NCBI GenBank assembly: GCA_023014485.1
Contig: JAJOZX010005775.1
Span: forward strand, 113,501 to 177,500
Reading direction: 5' to 3'
Source: Bathynomus jamesi
Lineage: Eukaryota > Arthropoda > Malacostraca > Isopoda > Cirolanidae
DNA length: 64,000 nucleotides
In this document: positions 31,229 through 42,265 of the stretch, one piece after another
Layout: each line of letters begins with the position of its first letter
How positions within the stretch are numbered: the first letter of the stretch is position 1
The notes under the pieces: generated by a model
Seen by the model: the letters and a program-made list of their open reading frames with translations, nothing else
What the model was told of the DNA's origin: nothing
Database searches by the model: none
Position numbers and translations under genes: made by a program

Positions 31229-32801
31229 GTGATACAATGTGAGTACTACTATTTATATCCAAACAATATGAAGGTTTTATCCTTAAATGGTCGTAGCCTA
31301 CGAAATAAAATAAACGAATTTTTTTCTTTAATTGCTCGTAAAGGCTATGATTTAATTGCGATAAATGAATCGTGGCTTATCACTGAAACACGTGACGTTG
31401 TAAAGGAGTATCAAATTAGAGGTTATAGACTTTGTTAAAAACAGAATAGGTAGGCGAGGAGGTGGTGGTATGTTGTATATCAAATAATATTGCGAACGTT
31501 ATAGAAGTAAAGCACACAATTCCAGAATCGATAGATTCGACTATAGCAGAACTTAAATTGAACGATTTCAAACTTCTTGTTGCCGTTATATATAGGTCCC
31601 CTAATCAAACAGCTGATACGGACGAAGCGTTATATCATGAACTGAAGAGAATAATAGGTAGTGAGCAGGCCTTAGTTATGGGTGACTTTAATTGCGCCAA
31701 CGTGGATTACGATACAATGCAGGGGGACGCGGAAGGTAATCGTTTAGTTAATTTTCTCGAAGATAGCTTTCTTATTCAAAAGGTTGGGGAACCTACGAGG
31801 TTGGACAGTATTTTAGATTTAGTAATAACTACGGACGATAGGCTAATCACTGATCTTCAAGTAATAGAACTGTCAAGCAATACCGATCACAATATGATAG
31901 AGTTTGTCCTCTCAGTAAGTCACTCGAAACCAGCTAACTCGACTAAAATTCCTAACTTCCAGCACGCAGACTTTTTTAAATTTAGAAATGAATTGTCACT
32001 CACCAATTGGGAAAACGTAATGGGGATCTCCAACGCAAAAATAATGTGGGAATCGTTTGAAACAGTATTTAGGATTATAAATGAGAAATTTGTACCGTAC
32101 AAGATTAAGCGTGCGAAAGTAAACAACAAGCCCTTGTGGTTTACTTCTAGAGTAGGGATATTATAAAGAGTAGAGATAGGGTTTGAAATCTTCATAGCTC
32201 GTGAAGGCAAAGAAAACCCCAAGCGATTTTTTCAATACGTCAATAATAGGAATCCAGTAAAGAGTGTCTTGGGGCCGTTGAGAAATTCTGACGGAGAGCT
32301 AGTTTCTGAAAACAAGCAAATGGCTACTCTGCTAAACAAATTTTTTACCTCACGTTTTACAATAGAAGATGTAACGAATATCCCTATGGTCGTAGACATA
32401 ATACCTTTTGACAGTAATACTTTAGATAATATTGTGGTTAGTGAAAGGGAGGTTATGTGCTATATTGATAAAATGAAAATGCATAAATCACGGGGCCGGA
32501 TTCCATATATACCATACAACTAAAATAATTAAAAGAAAGCATTGTTGTGCCGTTAACAAAGATTTTTAATGCATCTATTTCTGAGGGTGCGTACCAGCCA
32601 ATTTCAAGTTAGCAAATGTAACACCTATTTTTAAGAAAGGCGATAAAGGTGCGGCGGGAAATTATAAGCCAATCAGTTTAACGTCTGTTGTAGGTAAGCT
32701 ACTGGAATCAATAATTAGGGATCGTATAGTCGAACACTTGGAATTGCGTAACTTGATTAGAAATACGCAGCACGGTTTTTGGCAAAACAAATCTTGCTTA
32801 A

Positions 32802-33049
32802 CCCTTTAAGAACGAGCCCGCAGCATATGCAGTCACTCTTGTTACCAGAACGTATAGGTTTTATTGTTATTCAAAACTAAATATTTTAATAACTAATCAC
32901 TGAAATGATACACATTTTGGGTTCCTTTCCCGACAACTAAATGACATCTATATGTAAATATGTAAAAACATTTATAGAAACGAGGCATTGTAGTACAATT
33001 TATATTATTATTTCTGGTGGACCTTAGGGTGCCATCCGTCGTTAAAGGG
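32802..33049. mobile_element. piggyBac-like MITE inside the CR1
   Basis: The 248 bp insert begins CCCTTTAAGAACGA and ends with the near-complement TCGTTAAAGGG. TTAA flanks both sides (32798-32801 and 33050-33053). Removing the insert and one TTAA rejoins the reverse transcriptase frame exactly (reading Ser-Cys-Leu-Thr-Asn-Leu-Leu-Glu). This is how piggyBac-type elements insert and excise. Confidence 0.9.
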
Positions 33050-34011
33050 TTAACTAATCTTTTAGAATTTTTTCAAAGCGTGGTTGAAGTTTACGATAGT
33101 CATCGCGCGGTAGATGTAATGTATTTAGATATTCAAAAAGCGTTTGACACCGTACCGCACAAAAGACTCATTGAAAAAACTAAGGCTCATGGCATCCATC
33201 ATGGATGTAGTAATAAATTGGATAGAAGAGTGGTTGCGAGGTAGGAAATAGGGGGTGGTCGGTTGATGGAGCGGAGTCGTGTTGGGATAACGTAGCGAGC
33301 GGCGTTCCTCAGGGTTCTGTATTGGGCCCCTTGCTTTTTCTTATATATATTAACGATTTAGATGTCGGCCTTGTCAGTACAGTTTAAAAGTTTGCGGATG
33401 ATACGAAGTTGGGTGGTACGGCAATTAATGATGAAGATGGCGGTAAAATCCAGGAAGATCTGAACAAAATCGTTGATTGGTCAGTCACATGGCAAATGAG
33501 ATTTAACGTCGATAAGTGCAAAATTTTACATATACGTTGATTAGGTTCGCGTAACCGTAATTTTGCGTATAGTATGTCAGGGAAGGAGTTGGCAAGCGTA
33601 GAACAAGAAAAAGATTTAGGAGTTATCGTCACTGGTGATTTAAATGTGGCGAAACAAAGTACAGCAGCGGTCACTAAAGCGAACAAGTGCTAGGTTTTAT
33701 AGCTAGGAATTTTTAGTACAAATCGCGCGATATTATTGTTCCTCTTTATAAATCATTAGTTAGACCCCATTTAGAGTACGCGATTCAATTTTGGAATCTG
33801 TATATGCGCCAAAGATATAGACAAAATCGAAAGAGTTCAAAGACGAGCAACTAAGATGATTCCGTCGCTTAGGTCGAAGTCGTACGAGGATAGGCTTAAG
33901 GAGTTAAAGTTGACTACACTCGAGACTAGGAGGATAAGGGGTGATCTAATTCAGGTTTTTAAAATTATGAATGGGTTCGATAACGTAAATAGAGAGAGCT
34001 TTTTCGGGAGC

Positions 34012-34196
34012 AAGTGTAGTTTACGTCTCCCTGTGGTGCTTAGTGTAGTTTGCGCTCCCCTACATTATCCTAGTGTAGTTTACGTTCCCCTACATTATCC
34101 TAGTGTAGTTTGCGTTCCCCAACTTTCTCTGCGTATACTTCATCAAATAAAACGTTAAAACTAACGAAAATATTACGACTTAACGTAACCAATCGT

Positions 34197-34258
<62 letters not shown>

Positions 34259-34426
34259 TAACGATTGGTTAGGTTAAGTCGTAATATTTTCGTTAGTTTT
34301 AACGTTTTATTTAATGGAGTTATTTAAAAAATGTCTCCTAAAGATCCTAGTGTAGTTTACGTTCCCCAACTTTGACCTTGTGTAGTTTGTGTCCCCTTTT
34401 GCGTTAGCGGGACATAAGCTACACTT
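34012..34426. mobile_element. Foldback element with (AT)n centre inside the CR1
   Basis: The ends AAGTGTAGTTTACGT and ACATAAGCTACACTT are inverted with 2 mismatches. The left side holds several copies of the 19-mer AGTGTAGTTTACGTTCCCC. In the middle, 34144-34197 and 34260-34313 are inverted arms (CGTTAAAACTAACGAAAATA...) around an AT array. The arms carry the same 45 bp core as the palindromes at 48970-49065 and 51127-51235. I found no clear target duplication. Confidence 0.75.
34199..34256. repeat. (AT)n at the centre of a palindrome
   Basis: A pure AT run of ~57 bp sits exactly between the two arms of the foldback element. Confidence 0.92.
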
Positions 34427-34718
34427 AGTCCCTTTTTCGAAATATCTCATTATAATAGGACTAGAAATAACGGGTGTAAGTTGACAAGTAGAAGGTTCGA
34501 GACAGCAGTTGCCAAAGACTTTTTTACGCATAAAATAGTAAATAGCTGGAATAGTTTGCCGGTAGAAGTAATTAATAACACGCCTATAAACACGTTTAAA
34601 AATAGATTTGACGCATATGTTGATAGATTGGGTATAGTTTAAGGTAGTAAAATTAAGGTTTTTGTGGTTCGGAACCCACGTAAAATTGTCGGTCCCTTCC
34701 GCCACCACGGAGGACATG

Positions 34719-35000
34719 AGTAGTATAGCCGCAAAAGGTTAGAGTGCAGGAATGTTGCAAGTGATTACGTAATGTTGCAAAAGGGGGTGGGGTTGTTGCA
34801 AAAGGGGGTGGGGGTTGTTGCAAGGGGGGGGTGTTCCAAAGTCAGGTGTAATGTCAAACGGATAAAGGTTAAATTGATCATGGCCTTTGTTGCCAACCGG
34901 GGTTGCAAGGGGCATGCAACTTGGAGGTGGAGTTCTCCCCCAAGCTATTTCCCCCAAAGGAAATAGCTGAGTTGCCAGATAGCGCCATGTATTCGGTTTG
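34719..35000 (+). repeat. Maverick left TIR
   Basis: It starts AGTAGTATAGCCGCAAAAGG and passes through GATTACGTAATGTTGCAAAA, G-rich GTTGCAAAAGGGGGTGG units and ACTTGGAGGTGGAGTTCTCC. It ends near GCGCCATGTATTCGG. The same order is found inverted at 47389-46750. Confidence 0.88.
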
Positions 35001-35009
35001 TGCTATATA

Positions 35010-35300
35010 TTTAATTCTAATCGAAGACTGAGTTGCCAGATACCATTGTATACATTATTATATACGACTAATCAGCCAGTTGGCTTAGAAGGCGTAAATG
35101 GCTAGAGTTGCAGGATACCATTTTTTAGCGATACCATTGCATACATTATTATAGACTCCTAATCATCCAGTTGGCTTAGAAGACGTAATTGGCTTGAGTT
35201 GCCAGATACCAGTTTTTAGCATTATTATTGCCAGATACCACTTTTTAGCGATACCATTGTATACATTATTATATTTCTTAAAAGTTGGTTTAGAATACCT
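35010..35300 (+). repeat. Subterminal tandem repeats of the Maverick
   Basis: About three degenerate ~100 bp units, each with GAGTTGCCAGATACCA, TATACATTATTATA, CTAATCAGCCAGTTGGCTTA and GGCGTAA. A single inverted unit (CAACTGGCTGATTAGGAGCC) is present in the right arm at ~47050. No ORF. Confidence 0.75.
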
Positions 35301-35454
35301 GTAGTAGGTTTAGAAGGCGTAACATGATATAATTAAGTAAAACAACATTGCATCATTCTTCTTATTATAAATATATAGAAAATAAATATACATTTCAATA
35401 ATAATTGAGGAATATGCATATAATCATAACAGTACAGGAAATATATACACACAA

Positions 35455-35925
35455 TTATGGAGATATATATAAAATAAATATACATTTCAAATAGAAATAA
35501 ATATACAATTCAATAATAATAGGAATATGCATATAATCATAACAGCACAGGAGAAATATCACGCAAAATATATAAATACATTTCACTTTTTTCAAAATAT
35601 TAAACTCGCATTTAATCGAGTTTACAATTACATCATTATTGCTCTGCATTACGCAGTATATGCGGCTTAATAATATTTCACCGCTTAAAGTATAGGGAAA
35701 CCTGTATTCGATATGAAGGGCTTTCATATCGTTCAGTACTATTTTTGTTCCCACTTTACAACCGGTTGGTAAGTCATCTTTAAATACGTCTAGAATACAA
35801 TCAAAAGCACGCACAAAGAGTTCATCGTTAGCTACATTATTAAACACAAGTTTATAAACACGCTTTTCCAATCGAGGGTTTATTTCTACCGACACGAGCT
35901 TTTCAGTCGTGAACTCACTCAACAT
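35455..35925 (-). CDS. Maverick ORF of unknown function (156 aa)
   Basis: The open frame starts MLSEFTTEKLVSVEINPRLE and overlaps the end of the next ORF by 11 bases. The N-terminal ~110 residues look like a soluble mixed alpha/beta protein. The last ~45 residues are hydrophobic and AT-rich (IFCVIFLLCCYDYMHIPIII), either a membrane tail or read-through past a lost stop. I do not recognise the family. Its position next to two other intact ORFs suggests a set transcribed toward the left TIR. Confidence 0.6.
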   Translation of the reverse strand: MLSEFTTEKLVSVEINPRLEKRVYKLVFNNVANDELFVRAFDCILDVFKDDLPTGCKVGTKIVLNDMKALHIEYRFPYTLSGEILLSRIYCVMQSNNDVIVNSIKCEFNILKKVKCIYIFCVIFLLCCYDYMHIPIIIELYIYFYLKCIFILYISP

Positions 35926-36661
35926 AGCGGCAATTGAAGTAATCTTCTAAATCGTTACGACAACTGCGCGTTATATAAAGAAATAGTTCTTCAGGGTGAA
36001 CGGTGTAGGTGAGCTCAGCCTTGTACCGATCAATTGCTTTGTACCAAAGTTCATGGTATTTCAAAGAGTCTAAACTTTTTAAATAAACGTCCAGCTCTAG
36101 ACCATTCTCACCAGCCCTACACTCGGTAAACCCATCGAGCAGAGCGGTGTAGGCGTATTCAAGTACTGTATCAAAATAAAGCATATCCGTAACACGCAGG
36201 TCTAATATAGGTTTCAGCTTACGGAATCCGACGATTTCAAACATTCTGTCGAGGATGAAACGGTTTCGCGTAGGAACAAGAGCGTTATTATCAGAAGCAT
36301 TCTTCCACATCAGCCGTATATCAATGCACGGCCGATCGTTATTTATACACAACGTACATACAACGGCGTATGAGGGTGCGTCACTAATCTGCTCTCTTCT
36401 TGTACCTACGTTAGCAGGTATTTTATAATGATCTTCACTCCACTTCTCAACTATCACGAAGATTCTATTCATCTCCTCGACACTTAAATAAACCCGTTTG
36501 TTTGTTTGTCTACATTCCGTTTCCAGTACATAGCTAACGGTACCGGATTTACGCCTGAACACGCGCAACGATTTCGTCACGGACACATCGTACGAGGCGT
36601 TGAGAATGCTGCTCAAAGGAAGTTCCATCGTATTCGAGGAGCGCACGTCCACTCGGTTCAA
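35915..36661 (-). CDS. Maverick ORF of unknown function (248 aa)
   Basis: Intact frame of 248 residues. The likely start is MELPLSSILNASYDV, 11 codons after the first Met (MNRVDVRSSNT). The sequence is acidic to neutral with no membrane segment. It has repeated Tyr/Leu-rich helices toward the C-terminus (SLKYHELWYKAIDRYKAELT). It overlaps the downstream ORF by 11 bases, an arrangement like virus genes. No homology is recognised. It could be a structural or replication accessory protein of the element; this is only inference from context. Confidence 0.65.
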   Translation of the reverse strand: MNRVDVRSSNTMELPLSSILNASYDVSVTKSLRVFRRKSGTVSYVLETECRQTNKRVYLSVEEMNRIFVIVEKWSEDHYKIPANVGTRREQISDAPSYAVVCTLCINNDRPCIDIRLMWKNASDNNALVPTRNRFILDRMFEIVGFRKLKPILDLRVTDMLYFDTVLEYAYTALLDGFTECRAGENGLELDVYLKSLDSLKYHELWYKAIDRYKAELTYTVHPEELFLYITRSCRNDLEDYFNCRYVE

Positions 36662-36885
36662 GCTCTGAGATAACTATGAGCCGTGTGAGGCACGCAGGTA
36701 GGCAGGAACGGTTCGACGGGCGGCTGACTCGATGATATGTGAATGGGCTTGTTCGTATGATCCGCGAGTCGTACCGAATTGTTGCACATATTTGTTTTTC
36801 CGGTACAAGAATTAATTTTATCACTACCAGCCTACGCACCAGACAGTTTCCCTCAGGATAAGAACTAGGCACATTTTATGTTTTA

Positions 36886-37572
36886 CTAAACATCTTCACA
36901 CTCCGGCGCACTATTTGAGAGGAACATATGCTCATATTTTTCCTTTCTGCCCATCAAACGATACTCGTCTCTAAAGTCTGTTAAAAACTCACGCAGGGAA
37001 CTAGCCACAACCTCACTACGAACCTCATCATGATATACATTAATATAGTGATAAAAATACTTAAGATTGTCCATGATCACGAGATTCACATTTTCAGTCG
37101 TAGGGTATGAGTAATCGACATGGTGTAGCATGACGTAATACCGCTTGTCACACCACCCATCCGCAAGACTCATTATCCATACCTGCTGCTTCTCTTCTGC
37201 ACGCGTTGTTTCTTTTACTTCACGGTATGTGTGAGACTTTATAAAGTTTAGCTCTGGAGCATAATTCAGCACATCGTCTGTGCAACGAAAGCCTTCAACG
37301 GTCTCACCAGAACATCCGTAGAGTATTTGTACATCTTGAAACTTCGCACAATCCAATGTGTTTTTAAAAGAGACATAGGAGGGAGGAATAGGAAGTTTTT
37401 CGGTATCCACCACATCCTGGCACTTTGCTGAATACCATTTCATAAACGTTGTACAAGCAATATTAAAGGTAGCCATTTGCATACACGTCTGATCTTTTCT
37501 TCTGAATACACGTCTGATCTCTCGGGCTTTCTGCAGTCGACTGACCACGCAGGGACTCCCAGATAGTAGCAT
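36886..37572 (-). CDS. Maverick ORF of unknown function (228 aa)
   Basis: Intact frame starting MLLSGSPCVVSRLQKAREIR, with a second candidate start MQMATFNIACTTFMKWY at ~37482. It is rich in aromatic residues and Cys (WIMSLADGWCDKRYYVMLHH, then NLKYFYHYINVYHDEV). It ends SAPECEDV. I recognise no domain. It has the same strand and spacing as the two following ORFs. A 12 bp word ACACGTCTGATC is duplicated close to the first start, so the N-terminus may be altered. Confidence 0.6.
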   Translation of the reverse strand: MLLSGSPCVVSRLQKAREIRRVFRRKDQTCMQMATFNIACTTFMKWYSAKCQDVVDTEKLPIPPSYVSFKNTLDCAKFQDVQILYGCSGETVEGFRCTDDVLNYAPELNFIKSHTYREVKETTRAEEKQQVWIMSLADGWCDKRYYVMLHHVDYSYPTTENVNLVIMDNLKYFYHYINVYHDEVRSEVVASSLREFLTDFRDEYRLMGRKEKYEHMFLSNSAPECEDV

Positions 37573-37639
37573 GACTCACGGTCTTACAGTGGGCGGAGCT
37601 TAGAACTTTCACCTGCGCACACACACACACACACAAAGG

Positions 37640-37800
37640 AGAAAGTGAAACGCTAATTGAAACATGATTTATTTAATAAACGAGATATTCAAGTTATATA
37701 TATATATATTTACAAATACGATTTAATAAACGAGATATTCAAGTTATATATATATTTACAAATACGTGTAATAAATCAATAGATACGATTATATACAAGA
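37640..37800. repeat. Short tandem duplication, AT-rich
   Basis: ATTTAATAAACGAGATATTC followed by AAGTTATATATATAT is repeated twice in tandem (about 37666-37720 and 37721-37770). An (AC)n run lies at 37617-37636. It forms the spacer between the polymerase gene and the unknown ORF group. Confidence 0.8.
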
Positions 37801-37829
37801 CAAATACGTGTGAGTTAACAATAGAAGCA

Positions 37830-40800
37830 TCATACGTTATGGTATCCAAAGGGTACGGTATCATAGGCACCAGGTAACTGGTAGCGTTTCCTATAGGTGT
37901 TACGGCACACCTTCGTACCCCTAAGTTCCTTCACGCCCCCCAGTTTCTGCGCCCGAAAATTGTGGGTGCCTACAATTAGTTGGGGAGTCTGTTCGCCATC
38001 ATCATCGTCCAAACATACTAGATCCTTCAACGATTCAAAGTTAACAACCCGCCGATTCGCATGGTTGAGCGTAATGCACTTTGCCTTCACGATATATTTC
38101 ATTTCCTCCCCCACCCTGACCCGTACCCCATAAGTTTTAGGTCCTGTTGAGAAAAAAGAGTCGGCGTATGCGTTGTCCCCATACTCATCCTTGATCTCAT
38201 CAGTGAGTTCGCCGAGGAACTCCCCAATAGTGGGCATGTATTCACCCTCCCTCTCTGTGAATATCACGCTATCTGTATCGGCATACAATACTCTCCGCCC
38301 AAGAGAATGCAATAGACCCCAAAGTTTTATACGGGCATAGGCTGTTGTGAAGCTGGCCACAGGTATGTTTGCAACCCTTGAGGTATCTGTGGCCAATTCA
38401 GTGTTGTTGTACTTTATTATGTAAGTATTACCTACATTCACGATCTCCATGACCTCTTTATCGGGAGCATTGGCATAATCCCAGACATCACTATAACATT
38501 GTGCCAAATGAATGTTCCTTTGCCTGTATTCTGCGCAAATTTTCCCCATAGACTGTTTAGACACAACTTTGCACTAAAGCGCTTCCCAGGATTCTTTACA
38601 ATTTGGGCACGATCAAGTTGTATACCTTCGCGGTCGCGGTAACGTTGAATATAGGCAGACTTTTCATCTTCGGTATCAACTCCTCGCGGATACCCTGATG
38701 CCTCAACCTTATCCTTCAAAAAGGCGTTTATATATGGTGTGAAAAGGTTGGGTAGCTTCTGAAACCTCCACATCTCATGTATCTTCAGTATTCTATAACC
38801 ATGGCGTACGGCTAGGGCCAGCTCAGGACTTGTATATACGCCTCTGATCTTACGCTGGTGGGGTATATGGTTACAATCGCCGTTATCCTCTTCCGCGCAC
38901 TTCACGCACAGGGGAAACATGAGCTTGTCGTCGATAACGACAGGTAAGATTGGCATCCATAAATTGCGTGGGGGGAGTACGTCTACGAAAGAGAGCCCAA
39001 AGTAACGATCATTCAAATTTCTTGAAAATTCATTGATGGATGGCAGGTTAGGCCCCACCAGTTTCTCAGGAGCGCCCACGGGGTACCGGATTGTTCTTCA
39101 TCACGTATGGGTACAAAGAACAGAAATCGTAGTAATGGAGCTTCACACCCTCCGTAGGTGGAAAGTATAGTCTGAATGGATTTGTACGTCCTGCAAACAA
39201 GCTATCACCACATTTGAGAGATCCAGCACCATTGAGCGCTTGATCGTGTTTATTTCCTCACGGTACACCTCGTCTGTCTCCATCCGTGCATCATATTCAT
39301 GCTCCCACAAGACTTTGTGAGTGAACTGTGATCCTATAAGTTGATCGCGGGTGCGGGTCCGTGCAAGACAGTCGGCAGGAGATCTACCGTGGATATCTCC
39401 GGCGATTCCGCACTCAGGACGGGGGCATCCATGCCACCAGCAACCGTTAAAGGAGTACACAGTCTTCACACCAGTGACACGGTTTTCACTTAACCCATCA
39501 CCCAAAAAACACGTCCATTAATCTTAATGGGTACTTCACCCGTGTTGCGGGCGTGCTTTATGTATACACCTGTCTGTTGCTGTAGGTGTATGAGCCAGTA
39601 AATAGCTATGTGTCCGTAACTGCGGGGGTTGTTTCGGTGAATAATGGCAAGTTATTCTTGAACACCGTAAAACGTAATGATGCGATGGTGGTTGCGACTT
39701 GCAGCGGATCGCATTTGAAACGGGCTATGTACATCCTTCTAAAGGCCTGGAAACATACTCTAAGCACGCGCACATCATTCACGCAATAACGCTCACATTC
39801 ATCAGCTATATTATAAGGGTTACTTTCATTAAAACTGTTGTAGTATCGATCAAAGTCTTCACGTTCATCCATACAGTCAAAATAATGTTTGGGTGGTGGT
39901 GGGCCTACGTAGTTTAAAGTCTCGCTGGTGTGGAAAGTGTAAGGGAAGTATCCTTTGGAAACTTCAGCTGCTACTCCCATCACCTTGGGTAGCTTTGCTA
40001 ATTTACAAGGTGTGAATAATAGTGTCTTTAAATTGTACATTGCCTCTTATTTGCATCTGTATTAATTTGTTGCCTCTTTTCAATGGATCACCTGTAAATA
40101 TCTCAGAGGATTCGTGTTCAAGCAACTCCTTATAAAGGAACTGCGTGTCAAACTTTGCCCCGTTATGGGCGAGAATATACAGTCATTTTTTTAACTTGTC
40201 GGCTAACTTGACAATATAGGACACAAATAGTTTCACAGGACTATCGCGGACATTCGTTGTAAAAACGTTTGTCCGTTTACCGCATTTGGGGCACTCGTCA
40301 CATTCGATATCCATACACTCATCACAGATGGTCTGGGTCACAAGTAAATGTGGAATTACCTCTTTGGTTTCAGCGTTCGTATATGTTTCTATATCGTAGT
40401 ATACAGTTATACAAGGGTTATTTTTAGGCTTAGCATCTTTCATATAACATACATGCTTTACTCCATCCGCCTTATATTCCTCCTGGCATGTAGGACAGTG
40501 AATTACGTCACACTTGTGCTTAAATTTTCCCCAATTATCCATTGTGTGAAACATACCACATTCACAGATTCTCATTTTCCTGCACGTGCCAATTGATTTA
40601 TGGAAATCAAAACAGCTATTATTGAAAAATGTGCGTCTACACACATCACAGTCTCTCTTCTCAGCATCAACTACACGGCTTTCACATTTGGTGCTTTTAC
40701 ACTGCTCACATACCATGTGACATTCTTTACAATGTCTCACAATATTATCCGCAAACTCGAGGCACCCCTTACACAAATCATGATGTCTCCCATATTTTCG

Positions 40801-41487
40801 ACTTTTGTCATAACTCGCGTAAAGCCACCTTATATTACGGATGGGGAGATACGTTGTCCCTGACAATCCTAAAATAAGTAGGGGTCTTGTACGATCTCTC
40901 ACACAGCTTTTTAAAACATACACAGTCCTACGACGATCATCCAGCCCAAATACAACTATACGGACATTCATTTCCTGTTCTACCCTTCTCAGCTCTTCAG
41001 GACCCATATTACAGTCAAATTCAAGTTCACAGTCTACAGCTAGTTTACGGGCACGCTCCACGACCGTAGGCAACCAAATTTTTGGGGCCTGTGTATTTTG
41101 TACAGTAAACATACGTGCTAAGAGTACTGCTATAAAGCCGCAACCACGATCGACGTTTATATGCTTTCGGTAAATAATCGGAGAATTGGAGTTAAGAGTA
41201 TACGGTATGGCACTATGACCCGCAACACGGAATACACGGTCAATATTTACCGTGAAGTTGTCCATATTGAAGGCTATACTACTTTGGGCGGCTTGCATTA
41301 TACGGCCTAATATATATTCTACATCTTCAGCCGCCAAACGTCTAAATGGCACTATCACCCAATAATCGTCTACATCACCGTCATCTGACCCGAATCCAAA
41401 GGACAGACTCGTCCTGACTTCACGCTCGTCGCGGTTCTGAAGAGCAAACTCTACAATACGCTGTACAACCCGGCGTAGCCCGCGCTC
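37830..41487 (-). pseudogene. Maverick protein-primed DNA polymerase B
   Basis: Family B polymerase of the protein-primed type, split into at least five frames. From the N-terminal side it shows: a Cys/His-rich zinc-binding block at ~40560-40790 (CKECHMVCEQCKSTKC); exonuclease I motif YYDIETYTNAE (~40390); exonuclease II motif HNGAKFDTQF (~40170); exonuclease III YCVNDVRVL (~39790); palm motif A FCSLYPYVM (~39115); motif B KLCLNSLWGKFAQN (~38550); and motif C YADTDSVIF (~38270). It ends DTVPFGYHNV at 37830. Breaks fall near 40185, 40045, 39600-39505, 39080-39140 and 38560. The frame opens at 41487 with no Met, so the true N-terminus is lost or spliced. Catalytic motifs are all still readable. 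Confidence 0.92.
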
Positions 41488-41525
41488 AATTCAGTTTTGG
41501 GTCCTTTACTGACTAGATTAATATA

Positions 41526-42265
41526 ATGAAGAAAGTGGTAGTGATTCCCCACGAGGTGTACGCTTCACTGCAAAGGAATCCAGGCACGGATCTAGATCCC
41601 CGTAAAACCAGACTTAAAAGAATGGAAAGCGAATTGCTGGCCCTATTAAACAGTGAAAAAACACCTGATGAGAAAAGAATCTTATACCAAGAAGCTCTGC
41701 AGAAATTTCTTCACGAGTACGAAAATTATAAGAGCCCTACAGAGATTCCAGTGGTTATTAGGCACAGCACGGGGACGATGGACATGGAGACATAGGATCT
41801 GTGCCCGACGATACAGCTGACCAACCAAAAAGATTAGCCACACAACATATCGAACACGTATTAAAAAGCACCCTCCCACATACATTGATGAGTAAAGGCT
41901 TAAGTCTTTATAATCTATTGAATGAGGATCCAGCCATACAATGGACCGATACAGGCGAGCTCATTGTGGAAGGATCAAAGGTACAGGGATCGAATATCGT
42001 AGACATTGTCCATGATCTGGTGAGAAAGTGGGATAGGCCATCACCATCAGGATGGAAGCATATTAAAGCAAGACTACAACAAATAAATGTCCCTAAAACG
42101 TTGATAGGAAATCTGAACAGGTTAAAAGACTTGGAACATGCAATGCATGTGACACAGTTGAAGGAGCCGTCACCCCCGACGGTAACACCTTTGAAGAGGA
42201 GCAAGAAGAGGTTAAACCAACCCTACCCACGTGCCTCTAAAATACGCAAATGGCTAACGTATTAA
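41526..42265 (+). pseudogene. Maverick protein upstream of integrase, function unknown
   Basis: Two frames, 41526-41795 (start MKKVVVIPHEVYASLQRNPG) and 41801-42265, appear to be one gene broken by a shift near 41780-41800. The first half is a charged helical region (RLKRMESELLALLNSEKTPD). The second has the conserved-looking block LYNLLNEDPAIQWTDTGELI followed by a helical region with PSGWKHIKARLQQINVPKTL and a basic tail (RSKKRLNQPYPRASKIRKW). Similar proteins stand before the integrase in animal Mavericks. Its role is not known to me. It ends 16 bases inside the next ORF. Confidence 0.65.

Larger units (their letters stand above)
31229..34642 (+). pseudogene. CR1-type LINE: endonuclease-reverse transcriptase ORF
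   Basis: Blocks in order: an apurinic-type endonuclease beginning MKVLSLNGRSLRNKINEFFS near 31268; its catalytic loop LVMGDFNCANVDYD near 31680 and NTDHNMIEF near 31890; reverse transcriptase IFKKGDKGAAGNYKPISLTS (32630), MYLDIQKAFDTVPHK (33120), [19 protein letters not shown] (33305), FADDTKLGG (33395) and MRFNVDKCKILHI; and the C-terminal end NSWNSLPVEVINN near 34550, stop at 34640-34642. Many frameshifts and stops are present. A 248 bp MITE (32802-33049) and a foldback insert (34012-34426) interrupt it. The element is close to full length for ORF2; I saw no ORF1. The Maverick begins 77 bases past its stop. Confidence 0.88.

Noticed and set aside
34739..34966. ORFs in the Maverick TIRs (both ends)
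   Set aside because: They are translations of G-rich GTTGCAAAAGGGGG repeats, identical in the non-coding inverted terminus.
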